Both the position numbers and the translations under genes were made by a program. The notes under the pieces are model-generated. The model saw only the letters and a list, made by a program, of their open reading frames with translations, was not told the DNA's origin and ran no database searches. From a virus, in IMG/VR virus record IMGVR_UViG_3300049595_001334, positions 1 through 23,442 of that record: DNA of 23,442 bases. One strand, written 5' to 3'. Numbering within the stretch: the first letter of the stretch is position 1; each line of letters begins with the position of its first letter. Positions 1 to 6,809 of this stretch are shown here, one piece after another.

Positions 1-1133
1 TTCCAAGAGAAACCGATACGAGCTGACCAATAACCTTCAGTTAAAGCGTTTTCCATCAACATATCTAAGATTTCGAGGTCGATTTCTTGAGAGATATACT
101 CTGACAACATTGAAGTCAATTCAGCTTCAGCATCGATTGAGTGGTAAGCGTTCAAATCTTGAGCGAATTCAGGAGTCCATTGTGCCTTTAACTTACGAGT
201 CTTAGCAACGATTGGTACAGAGCGAAGCTCTACGTTCAATTCAGGAATACCTAAATCAGTTTCAGGGTTTTGACCAAAACCAGCAGCAGTTTGTTCGAAG
301 TCACCACGAGTGATGTCAGTCGGTTGCTTTTGGTATCTTACAACGTAGTTAGTTACTAAATAAGCAGCACCAATAGAACCAGCAGCTCTTACTACGAAAC
401 GAACATTAGAACCAACAATTTTAGTGTATTGTGGGTAGTAATCAAGAATACCTGAACCAGAGATTGAAAATGCTCTAACACCTTCAGTATCAAGAGATGT
501 GAGTGATGACACAGGAACTGATACAGTTGAAAGGTTAAAGTTAGCAGTTGTAGCAGATGCAGAGAATACGGTATCGTAATCTACAATAGCTAAACCAGCA
601 GCACTACCAAGGTCGATTGACGCAGATGTGTGGTTAGTCAATGTAGCAGTAGCCACATCGTTGATAGAGTAACCAAAACGACCAGCACCATAAAGACCAC
701 CTGAAGCTTGGTCTGCAGTTTCGGTAACACCGAATACAGAGTCAGATTGTGAATCTTTACCAGCACCAGTAGTGAAACCTGGCTGAGCCGTACCATACTT
801 GAAATCCAAGTAGAATACAAGACCCGAAGGTAAGTTCATTGGTTGAACAGAGACGAATTCTTTTGCAGCGATTTCGCTGAAAATGCGTCTTACGAGAGGA
901 AGAGCGACACCAGCCCACTCTTCGGAGTTTGCAGAAGTACCAGTAGCAGAAGCTTCAGATACTAACTGACGTGCTTGGTTTTCCAACAATGTAGCGATTC
1001 CAGCTCTTTCGAAGTCGGTACTAGTACCTTCCAAAAGACCTGTCGGTTCCCATTTAGAAACGAGTCCTTTAGACTCTTCGCTCATTTTTTTGTTGAAACC
1101 AGCAGATTCATTTAATAGAGAATTTGTGTTCAT
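1..1133 (-). CDS. 23: Major capsid protein, gp23-like (C-terminus cut by window edge)
   Basis: This is the T4-type major capsid protein that forms the hexameric shell of the head. About 377 codons are visible from the ATG at 1133, and the frame is open to base 1. T4 gp23 has 521 residues, so the last quarter or so is missing. The diagnostic stretch is KLKAQWTPEFAQDLNAYH followed by a DAEAEL segment, which matches the T4 gp23 region LKAQYSIELAQDLRAVHGMDADAEL. The N-terminal 60 residues look like the removable delta peptide. They contain SLLNE (residues 5-9) and end at LVSE/A (57-61), where T4 gp23 is cut after FLTE65 by gp21. The start is supported by AAAGGA eight bases upstream. The gene lies 31 bases after gp22, as in T4 (21-22-23 order). 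The fold assignment is secure; the cleavage position is inferred. Confidence 0.95.
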   Translation of the reverse strand, partial: MNTNSLLNESAGFNKKMSEESKGLVSKWEPTGLLEGTSTDFERAGIATLLENQARQLVSEASATGTSANSEEWAGVALPLVRRIFSEIAAKEFVSVQPMNLPSGLVFYLDFKYGTAQPGFTTGAGKDSQSDSVFGVTETADQASGGLYGAGRFGYSINDVATATLTNHTSASIDLGSAAGLAIVDYDTVFSASATTANFNLSTVSVPVSSLTSLDTEGVRAFSISGSGILDYYPQYTKIVGSNVRFVVRAAGSIGAAYLVTNYVVRYQKQPTDITRGDFEQTAAGFGQNPETDLGIPELNVELRSVPIVAKTRKLKAQWTPEFAQDLNAYHSIDAEAELTSMLSEYISQEIDLEILDMLMENALTEGYWSARIGFSW

Positions 1134-1164
1134 CTTATTAATCCTTTTCTTTAGGTTTTTAAAT

Positions 1165-2145
1165 TTACTTAATTAAACCAGCTAACTTCTTAAATCTATT
1201 AGCCACTTGAGTTCCTTCAGAAATAATTGATTTCTTCGGAGCACTTGACTTTGTAGGTTTAGAAGCGAGTGATTCTTTTACAATAGTTTTAGGTTTTTTA
1301 GCAACATTCAAGTTTTCACCCAATGTAGCGTAAACCAATTTTACTTCTCTTAAAGATGCAGCTCTATCGAAATTTTCGATAACTTTCATCTTTTGACCTT
1401 CGTTGAGGTCGAAAGTTCTGAACAACTTGTTAGTGTAAAGAAGTTTTGCATTTAACAAATTTACTTCGTTAATAGTTTTTTTCAAAGATTCAATAACTTG
1501 ATAAGCTTCTTCAAGCGCATCATTATTTTCTTCTTCTTTCATTTCTTCTTCAGACATTTCTTCATCATCAGCCATTTCTTTTAAGGTTCTGATAATTTCG
1601 TTAATATCTAATTCTTCCTCTTCTTCGGTCATTTCGTCTGAATCGTAAGCCTCATAAGCTTCTTCATCTTTGGTCATTTCCTCGTCTTCGGCTTCTTCAG
1701 ACATTTCTTCGTCATCACCCTCAAGGGCAGCTTCTAATTCAGCAATAATTGATTCAAGGTCAAGTTCGTCTTCTTCGGTGTCTTCTTCTTCGTCACCTGT
1801 TAAGTCGTAGTCTTCACCTTCTTCAGAATCCATGTCAAGTTCCATGTCAACATCCATGTTAGAATCCATGTCAGAATCCATTTCAGAATTCATTTCATCA
1901 CCCATTTCAGAATCCATTTCATTAGACATCTCGTCTTTTTCCATTTCGGTCGTTGTAGCAGCCATTTCCTCTTCTTCTTCAGTCATCTCTTCGTCATCTT
2001 CTAACTCTTCAGCAAGTTTATGAGAAAGCATTGATTGTAGTTTTGGAGCAAAAGCTTCTTCAAGAGCCATTTTAGCGTTAGCTAATGCAGTTTCTTTAAC
2101 AGCTTTAGCATCAGCGATTGCTTCTTTTAACAAATCTGATTTCAT
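1165..2145 (-). CDS. 22: Prohead core scaffolding protein, gp22-like
   Basis: This 326-residue, extremely acidic protein is probably the prohead scaffold, which in T4 is degraded by gp21 before DNA packaging. The assignment rests on its position between the protease and the capsid gene, on its composition, and on a helical C-terminal part (residues 225-280, LLNAKLLYTNKLFRTF then VKLVYATL) of the kind seen in gp22 of T4-like phages. The N-terminus MKSDLLKEAIADAKAVKE is helical and holds the hydrophobic-x-Glu site LLKE/A. Residues 50-210 are mostly Glu, Asp and Met. Two related stretches (about 125-153 and 175-203, both ELD..xII..L then DDEEMSEE) suggest an internal duplication. Residues 73-105 carry Met at every fourth position. 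The tail after 280 is basic (KKPK, KPTKSSAPKK). A strong AGGAG precedes the ATG by seven bases. Confidence 0.85.
   Translation of the reverse strand: MKSDLLKEAIADAKAVKETALANAKMALEEAFAPKLQSMLSHKLAEELEDDEEMTEEEEEMAATTTEMEKDEMSNEMDSEMGDEMNSEMDSDMDSNMDVDMELDMDSEEGEDYDLTGDEEEDTEEDELDLESIIAELEAALEGDDEEMSEEAEDEEMTKDEEAYEAYDSDEMTEEEEELDINEIIRTLKEMADDEEMSEEEMKEEENNDALEEAYQVIESLKKTINEVNLLNAKLLYTNKLFRTFDLNEGQKMKVIENFDRAASLREVKLVYATLGENLNVAKKPKTIVKESLASKPTKSSAPKKSIISEGTQVANRFKKLAGLIK
1831..1929 (-). repeat. 12-bp periodic repeat coding for an acidic Met-every-fourth-residue tract
   Basis: Within gp22, residues 73, 77, 81, 85, 89, 93, 97, 101 and 105 are all Met, and the three residues between are almost only Asp, Glu, Ser, Asn or Gly. 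At the DNA level this is a degenerate 12-base tandem repeat (tccatgtcaga-like on the plus strand). It probably varies in copy number between relatives. Confidence 0.9.
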
Positions 2146-2223
2146 TTGTTATCTCCTAAATTAATTTTTGGATAATAAGATTATTAAGAATCTTAATAGA
2201 ATATAATACTTTTAAATAAGTAA

Positions 2224-2243
2224 ACCACTCATTAGAAAGTGGT
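2224..2243. other. Small hairpin in the gp22 leader
   Basis: ACCACT and AGTGGT form a perfect 6-bp stem with an 8-base loop, between the bS21 gene and gp22. Reading on the minus strand, it follows the promoter-like motif at 2252-2260, so it would sit at or near the 5' end of the gp22-gp23 message. It has only a poor T run after it in that direction, so it is a weak terminator for the minus strand. On the plus strand it is followed by ATTTTT. Confidence 0.4.
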
Positions 2244-2251
2244 ATTTTTGT

Positions 2252-2260
2252 AATAAATAT
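2252..2260 (-). promoter_or_regulatory. Late-promoter-like motif (variant ATATTTATT) upstream of gp22
   Basis: The minus strand reads ATATTTATT, one base from the ATAYTTATA motif repeated upstream of other gene groups in this window. It lies in the largest intergenic gap, 107 bases before the gp22 start. This is the expected place for a promoter serving the scaffold and capsid genes. Confidence 0.4.
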
Positions 2261-2295
2261 AGAAATTATTTTTAAAACGTTAAAGTGTTTACTAT

Positions 2296-2592
2296 TTACC
2301 CTTCACGGCGTCTACGAACCCACTCCGCTCTTATAGCAGCGTTTCGTTTTTCTCTTTTTACTGTGGTTGGTTTTTTGTATTCTTTATTATCACGAATATC
2401 GTCTAAAACTCCACTATCTTTCATAATGCGTTTCCACGCTCTAAGAGCAGCTTCTACATTTCCATTAATAACTTTTACACCATGTGCGTGCCCATAAAGA
2501 TACATTTCTTGGCGTGGTGGTTTTTTCTTTTTATCGTTGTTACGATTATTTCTATCGTTGTTACGATTTTGGTTTTTATTGTTTTCTTGCAT
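2296..2592 (-). CDS. rpsU: Phage-encoded small ribosomal subunit protein bS21
   Basis: The 98-residue product contains a bS21 domain at residues 38-94. It reads VKVINGNVEAALRAWKR, then SGVLDDIRDNKEYKKPTT, then an Arg/Lys-rich helix ending WVRRRR. This follows the bacterial S21 pattern (V.V..ne..d.ALRrfKR...k.GvL.e.R....yekPt..rkrk). bS21 sits near the anti-Shine-Dalgarno end of 16S rRNA and affects initiation, so a phage copy could bias host ribosomes toward phage messages. Residues 1-29 are an unusual Asn/Arg/Lys-rich extension. An internal ATG (residue 30) would give a 69-residue protein of standard bS21 size, and I cannot decide between the two starts. The upstream ATG has no Shine-Dalgarno sequence (AAAAGTT precedes it). 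The gene lies between the internal-protein genes and gp22, so it is probably expressed late. Confidence 0.88.
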   Translation of the reverse strand: MQENNKNQNRNNDRNNRNNDKKKKPPRQEMYLYGHAHGVKVINGNVEAALRAWKRIMKDSGVLDDIRDNKEYKKPTTVKREKRNAAIRAEWVRRRREG

Positions 2593-2601
2593 AACTTTTA
2601 A

Positions 2602-2988
2602 TTAATATATAGGCCCTCTATTTCCTTTTTTCATAGAAATTGCCCATTTTTGTAACATTTTTTTTATATCAGATGGAAGTTGTTTATCATGAATTTTTAT
2701 ATCACCATTATTACTAATGTGTGCAATGGTTTTATAAGAATCGTTTTCTTCTTCGGCTCTATTCCAAACAGTTAACCCATTACCCATATATCCAGAACCA
2801 ATATCATATTTTTTACCTTCATATATATTTGATTCCGTTAAAATATCCAATCCATCTTTAAAGTCAGACATTAAGTTACCCAATTGTCTTTGTTTTGATG
2901 GTGAAATTTTTTTTATTCTATTCAAGTTTTTTTTAATTAAACTACTAAACTCGAAAGAAATGCTTTGTATAATGTCATTTTCGTTCAT
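2602..2988 (-). CDS. Small putative virion protein (128 aa)
   Basis: The function is not established. The ATG overlaps the stop of the preceding 553-residue protein gene (TAATG), so the two are translationally coupled. The N-terminal half is helical and basic. Residues about 50-52 form LTE followed by SNIYEG, a hydrophobic-x-Glu/Ser site of the kind prohead proteases cut. The C-terminal half holds a compact module with GNGLTVWNRAEEEN, YKTIAHIS and LPSDIKKML. From memory, this type of module (GLTVWN...YKTIAHI) recurs in large phage proteins, but I could not run a search. Its place between gp21 and gp22 and its junction with the modular protein suggest that it too is a head component. Confidence 0.75.
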   Translation of the reverse strand: MNENDIIQSISFEFSSLIKKNLNRIKKISPSKQRQLGNLMSDFKDGLDILTESNIYEGKKYDIGSGYMGNGLTVWNRAEEENDSYKTIAHISNNGDIKIHDKQLPSDIKKMLQKWAISMKKGNRGPIY

Positions 2989-4649
2989 TACTTACCCATT
3001 AAAGTTTTTAACAACATTGAAGTTTTATTAATTTTTGACTCAACAAGTTTAAGTTCATTGGGAGCGTGTTTCATTACATCACCATTTGGTAATTCTATGT
3101 TGTAGTATTTTTCATCATCAGCACCATCTTCTTTGTCTAATGATTTAACAACACCAACACCGCCATGAGACATTTCTACTTTATCACCAACTTTAAAGTG
3201 AGATTCGTTTACTGATTCATAAAAAAGATTAGACATCATATCTTTAAGTTTTGGATTTCTAAAATCACCCTTAAACTTTTCTAATGCTCTTTTTGCTTTT
3301 AATGCATTTTTAACAGAAACTACAAAGTATCCAGATTGAACACCACCTTTTTTCTTAGCTGCTAACATAACTTGTGTTCTTTCACCAGCTCCCATTTGAT
3401 TACCCATTGGGTCAATTATGGTGTATTTTTCTTCGTTTAGTGATGAAACTGATTCTTTCACATATTTCATAGATGAATTAGAACCATCGGTAAAGAATAC
3501 ATTCTCACCATCAATCATTTTTACTTTTCTTTTGAATGGTCCTTTTTTACCTAAAGCTGCTTCCCAATGAGGGTTATTAACAACCTTAACCATTTTACCA
3601 ACTTCAATTTCTTCGTTTACTGATTCAAATTTCATATCTTTTGATTGTCCCGGTCTAGCACTATGTGTATTGAATAGAACATATTTACCATTATCCAAAA
3701 TAACAGCAAATCCAAAATCACTATCATACGCCACATTTGTAACTTTTCTACCCTTCATTATGTAATTAAGGTTTTTATTATCACTAAATACTTCGTTTAC
3801 TGATTCAAGTTTTAAATTTCTTTGTGCATTAACTAATCCATTAATAATAGATTTTAAACCACCTTTAACTCCATCAGTATCTTTAGCTTGAACTCTTTTA
3901 TCCAAAATTTTGGTGTTCATCTTTAAGAAGTTGATGATTGCGTTTTCAACAGCGTTCCACTTAATTTCTTCTTCGTTTACTGATTCATCTTTTTTTGCTC
4001 TCAATGCAGCCAAGTCAGATGCTTCAATTTCACCATCACCATCAACATCAAGTTTGTGTTGGTCACCTTTAAGTTCTTCTCTTTTTAACAAAGAAGTTAA
4101 CTTCATAGATTCGTTAGCAAACTTTTTAGCATTTTCTTTATCTTCAGCATCAACACCGGTTACTTTGAATGATTTACCATCAACTTCAAATGAATCTTTA
4201 TTAGCAGCAATTGCTCTAGCTCTTTCTGCTCCAAACTCATTACCTTCTTTGATTTCGTAATATTTACCAAGAACTTCTCCAATTTCATCATAAGCTGATT
4301 CTAATCGTTGTTGCAATTGAACTACTTCGTTTATAGAATTTGAGAATACTTTGTAAGATTCGTTCATTGATTTCATATGTCTTTGAACAGTTACTCTATC
4401 AAACCAATCACCAGTTTCTTTAATAGTTAAAGAGCTTGCGCTTTCAACAATATTTTTGATATTTTCGTGAATTTCAGACAAATTTCCTTTGTGAGAAATC
4501 ATTTCACCTAGCTGATGATATGAAGCAACGGCTTCAAGAAATGCTCGTTTTTCTTCGTTGGTCATTCCTTTTTCATTCTCTTTCTCACCGATGTTCATTC
4601 TACGGTAGTCGAGATTTTGAGATTCTTTAATTAAGTTTTTTAATTTCAT
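2988..4649 (-). CDS. Modular ESVNE-linked putative internal head protein (553 aa)
   Basis: The leader MKLKNLIKES resembles the T4 internal-protein targeting leader MKTYQEFIAEA. A helical region follows to about residue 200, then an EF-hand-like loop LDVDGDGEIEASDL (about 199-212). Exact ESVNE linkers lie at 222-226, 282-286, 342-346 and 478-482, with a variant ESVSSLNE at 399-406. The modules between them are 52 to 71 residues. Two look like SH3/KOW-type barrels (EVGKMVKVVNN after 347; FKVGDKVEMSHGGVGVV after 483). One has alternating hydrophobics (FAVILDNGKYVLFNTHS). The gene overlaps gp21 by ATGA and has GGAG eight bases upstream. It sits where T4 keeps only scaffold genes. I infer an internal virion polyprotein, possibly cleaved at V-N-E by the adjacent protease. 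No enzymatic motif is visible. Confidence 0.85.
   Translation of the reverse strand: MKLKNLIKESQNLDYRRMNIGEKENEKGMTNEEKRAFLEAVASYHQLGEMISHKGNLSEIHENIKNIVESASSLTIKETGDWFDRVTVQRHMKSMNESYKVFSNSINEVVQLQQRLESAYDEIGEVLGKYYEIKEGNEFGAERARAIAANKDSFEVDGKSFKVTGVDAEDKENAKKFANESMKLTSLLKREELKGDQHKLDVDGDGEIEASDLAALRAKKDESVNEEEIKWNAVENAIINFLKMNTKILDKRVQAKDTDGVKGGLKSIINGLVNAQRNLKLESVNEVFSDNKNLNYIMKGRKVTNVAYDSDFGFAVILDNGKYVLFNTHSARPGQSKDMKFESVNEEIEVGKMVKVVNNPHWEAALGKKGPFKRKVKMIDGENVFFTDGSNSSMKYVKESVSSLNEEKYTIIDPMGNQMGAGERTQVMLAAKKKGGVQSGYFVVSVKNALKAKRALEKFKGDFRNPKLKDMMSNLFYESVNESHFKVGDKVEMSHGGVGVVKSLDKEDGADDEKYYNIELPNGDVMKHAPNELKLVESKINKTSMLLKTLMGK
3204..3986 (-). repeat. Dispersed identical 15-mers coding for ESVNE (four copies)
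   Basis: The plus strand reads TTCGTTTACTGATTC at 3204-3218, 3612-3626, 3792-3806 and 3972-3986, always in the same frame (minus-strand codons GAA TCA GTA AAC GAA). The copies at 3612, 3792 and 3972 are spaced exactly 180 bases apart. A related longer variant (ESVSSLNE) lies at 3432-3455. All copies use the same synonymous codons. Confidence 0.95.
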
Positions 4650-5290
4650 GATTTTACTCCAAAGTCACATTCACAATATCCACCAACTTCACAAATAATG
4701 TCTCTCATGATTGTGTTGGCTTTTATGTATTTATAAGTATTTAATTTTTTAGTAACACCTTCTTTGATGATACCTTCATTTGTTGGCGATAAGAAAGCGC
4801 CATGGGTAGATGGGTTAGAGACAAAATCCCAGCAAATCAAATCAAAATCATTTTCAACTGCTACAGTATCTTCGCCAATTTGTTTTACTGACCCCATACC
4901 TCTTGATGAGATACCAACAGTACATCCCGCTTTAATAATTTCTTTAAGAATATTTCCAGCTGGAGTATTTAATATTTCAACCGTACCTACAACATCATCA
5001 CCATTCCAATATACTTCACGAACAATATGCGATGTGTTTTTTAATTCTACAACAGCAGATTCAGGATGGTCTAATTCACCATATGCACGATTTTGTTTAA
5101 TTTCTCTACCTTTGTATTTTTCAACTTCTCTTTCAAGAATGTTTTTAGGATATACTCTACCATTTTGGTTTTTAGCGTTTGCTCTTTGCAATACACCCTT
5201 TACCAAAAAACGACCTGACTTATCCTCAGCCTCTTTAAGCATAGTCGGTGTTACTTCAAACACCATTACATCCATGAGTAATTGCTTCAT
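4646..5290 (-). CDS. 21: Prohead core protease, gp21-like
   Basis: This is the serine protease that matures the T4-type prohead by cutting scaffold, capsid and internal proteins after hydrophobic-x-Glu. From the ATG at 5290 the protein has 214 residues, close to T4 gp21. A TTG at 5302 would add four residues, but the ATG has GGGAG six bases upstream and is preferred. The catalytic His is in GELDHPE (His75). The Ser is in GISSRGMG (Ser128 or Ser129). An Asp in the DFDLICWDFVSNPS region may complete the triad. MLKE/A (17-21) could be a self-cleavage site. The C-terminus carries a Cys cluster (CEVGGYCECDF). The gene overlaps the small gene upstream (TAATG) and the 553-residue protein gene downstream (ATGA), giving tight coupling of the protease to its probable substrate. 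Confidence 0.93.
   Translation of the reverse strand: MKQLLMDVMVFEVTPTMLKEAEDKSGRFLVKGVLQRANAKNQNGRVYPKNILEREVEKYKGREIKQNRAYGELDHPESAVVELKNTSHIVREVYWNGDDVVGTVEILNTPAGNILKEIIKAGCTVGISSRGMGSVKQIGEDTVAVENDFDLICWDFVSNPSTHGAFLSPTNEGIIKEGVTKKLNTYKYIKANTIMRDIICEVGGYCECDFGVKS
4732..4740 (-). promoter_or_regulatory. Late-promoter-like motif ATACTTATA inside the 3' end of gp21
   Basis: The minus strand reads ATACTTATAAATA. This is an exact match to the motif repeated in this window, and it also contains the T4 late-promoter box TATAAATA (4735 down to 4728). It lies 83 bases upstream of the 553-residue protein start, within gp21 codons for NTYKY, so it could drive that protein, bS21 and gp22-gp23 separately from gp21. 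Confidence 0.5.
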
Positions 5291-5430
5291 TATTTCTCCC
5301 AAACTTGTCTTTTACGGTATAAATCAAAAAAAATTCGTGCTATTTCTCTACGAATCATTAATCTGATAGTCTCAAGGTCATTAACCTCAAGAGACTCATT
5401 AATATTTTTTTTGTTACAACCACAACCCAT
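5290..5430 (-). CDS. Small hypothetical protein upstream of the protease (46 aa)
   Basis: This short gene fills the gap between the 166-residue protein gene and gp21. It starts one base after the stop of its upstream neighbour and ends in a TAATG overlap with the gp21 ATG. AGGTG stands six bases before its start. The product begins MGCGCNKKNINES and continues with a predicted amphipathic helix rich in Arg and Leu/Ile (ETIRLMIRREIARIFF). The two Cys at residues 3 and 5 might bind metal or be modified. I do not recognise the family. The exact packing between neighbours and the ribosome binding site make it a real gene, and the coupling suggests a role in head assembly. Confidence 0.8.
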   Translation of the reverse strand: MGCGCNKKNINESLEVNDLETIRLMIRREIARIFFDLYRKRQVWEK

Positions 5431-5431
5431 A

Positions 5432-5932
5432 TTATGCACCTAATTCTTTAATGTTACGAGAAATTTTTAACATTCTTTCAGAAATTTTTCCAAAACGAAT
5501 TTTTGTTGATTCCCAAAAATGTCCTTGGCTTACTCCCATTTCTGTTTTTAATTTAGAATTTTGGTTTATAAGTTGTTCTACTTCGTATAATTTACGATTG
5601 ATTTCTTTAATAGCCAAATTAACCTTTTTCTTGGCCGACATTGACTCATCTTTTTTGTATGCTCTATAAGTAGCCTCAATCAAACTCTCTAATTTAGATT
5701 CTAATTTAGAAACTGATTCAAAATGTTGTTTTGATTTTTTAGATTTTTTATAACCTAATACTTCAATATGGTCATTGTCCATATCATCTTCACTTTTAGC
5801 AAAAGCTCGTGGAGTTCTTGGTGGACCAGCACCACCATCAAGGTTTGCTGTTACATTTGCTTCTTCAATTTCTTTTTCGGATTCCAATTGTTTAAATTTA
5901 GATTCCAATTGTTCCATTAAAAATTTAGACAT
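5432..5932 (-). CDS. Putative head or prohead core protein (166 aa)
   Basis: The function is not certain. The position, between portal and protease, matches T4 gp67/gp68, which are prohead core proteins. The N-terminus is a charged helix with repeated LES and EQLES segments. It is followed by a Pro/Gly loop (DGGAGPPRTPRAFAK, about residues 31-45), an acidic patch (SEDDMDNDH) and the strand IEVLGYKKSKKSK. The rest is predicted helical or coiled coil (KLESKLESLIEA, then INRKLYEVEQLINQN). FESV near residue 71 recalls the ESVNE linkers of neighbouring proteins but lacks NE. The start has AAGGG upstream and lies one base after the preceding stop, so it is cotranslated with the 278-residue protein. 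Confidence 0.75.
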   Translation of the reverse strand: MSKFLMEQLESKFKQLESEKEIEEANVTANLDGGAGPPRTPRAFAKSEDDMDNDHIEVLGYKKSKKSKQHFESVSKLESKLESLIEATYRAYKKDESMSAKKKVNLAIKEINRKLYEVEQLINQNSKLKTEMGVSQGHFWESTKIRFGKISERMLKISRNIKELGA

Positions 5933-5933
5933 T

Positions 5934-6770
5934 TTAACCCTTTTTTAATTCGTGTAAAAGCTCGTGGTATCTTAACAACGAAAGAACTTGATTTTCGCTG
6001 ATAACTTTTGATGATGTAATATTATCCATAAGGTTTATCGTTTCATTTAATTTGATTTGTGTAACCTTATCGCTAATTTTTAATTTATTAAATTCAGTTT
6101 TTAATTTTTTAACCTCTAACAATACAAACTTTCTTAATTTATCAGAATTGTCTACATTATTGATATAATTACGAAGAATTGTTTTTTGAGATTCTGAAAG
6201 AATTGTATATTTTGAGTTAAATGAATCAATTAAAAACTTATATGCTAGCATACGCACTTCTTTAGGTTGTGATAAGTATTCTTTATCAGAAGTTTCAGTT
6301 ACAATTTCAACATCATTTTTAGTGATAATTTCCAAAATCACATTTTTGCATTCAACATATTCTTTAGGTGATACTGATTGAGTATGTTCAAACATTTTAT
6401 AAACGGATGCCATTTCGCGATAATTTGATACGCGATATTTAAAAAAATCTTCCATGACAAACGACTCTTTAATTGATTTAATTAAATTATACTTTTGTCT
6501 ACGGAGGATTCCATCATTTAAATTTGTTCTTTCGTGAAGAATAATATTTACAAATTCTTGAGCTTTATATTGCGTATCAAAATTTTCTTTTGTTAAAGCT
6601 TGATACATTTTTAACTCTTTAGAAAGCTCAGTTCCTCTTTTAAAGTGTTTTTTAATAACTTCTAACGCGAGAGAATCCTTTCCGGCCAAAGTATCCGATG
6701 CAATTTGTCTTACAAGTAATTCAAATAAAATACCTGTATTTTTAAACTTGCTGTGTTTAAGTTTATTCAT
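5934..6770 (-). CDS. Conserved-position hypothetical protein in the gp67/68 slot (278 aa)
   Basis: I do not recognise the family. The protein is almost wholly alpha-helical by composition, basic and low in Cys. It opens MNKLKHSKFKNTGILFELLVRQIASD and ends LLRYHELLHELKKG. There is no signal peptide, membrane span or catalytic motif that I can see. It lies immediately downstream of the portal gene with its own promoter-like motif 29 bases before the start, and it leads the group 278 aa - 166 aa - 46 aa - protease. The context makes a head-assembly or core role likely. Its start has only a weak Shine-Dalgarno sequence (GGA close to the ATG, GAAAG further upstream). Confidence 0.72.
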   Translation of the reverse strand: MNKLKHSKFKNTGILFELLVRQIASDTLAGKDSLALEVIKKHFKRGTELSKELKMYQALTKENFDTQYKAQEFVNIILHERTNLNDGILRRQKYNLIKSIKESFVMEDFFKYRVSNYREMASVYKMFEHTQSVSPKEYVECKNVILEIITKNDVEIVTETSDKEYLSQPKEVRMLAYKFLIDSFNSKYTILSESQKTILRNYINNVDNSDKLRKFVLLEVKKLKTEFNKLKISDKVTQIKLNETINLMDNITSSKVISENQVLSLLRYHELLHELKKG

Positions 6771-6798
6771 TCCAAACTTTCTAATTATTGTTCTACTT

Positions 6799-6807
6799 TA
6801 TAAATAT
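6799..6807 (-). promoter_or_regulatory. Late-promoter-like motif ATATTTATA downstream of the portal gene
   Basis: This is an exact ATAYTTATA match on the minus strand, in the 39-base gap between portal and the 278-residue gene, 29 bases upstream of the latter start. That is about the distance expected for a promoter with a short leader. Confidence 0.5.
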
Positions 6808-6809
6808 AG

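Noticed and set aside
638-820. 60-codon minus-strand frame inside gp23
   Set aside because: It is an alternative frame of the capsid gene, whose own frame is open across the region and matches gp23.
2224-2249. Rho-independent terminator after the bS21 gene
   Set aside because: The stem is only 6 bp and, in the direction of transcription, is followed by TTTACTTATTT rather than a clean T run. Kept only as a hairpin.
4764-5366. 200-codon open frame on the plus strand opposite gp21
   Set aside because: It lies fully antisense to a clear gp21 gene and the small gene before it, has no ribosome binding site and gives no recognisable protein. The same holds for the other plus-strand open frames, including the Ser-rich ones opposite gp22.
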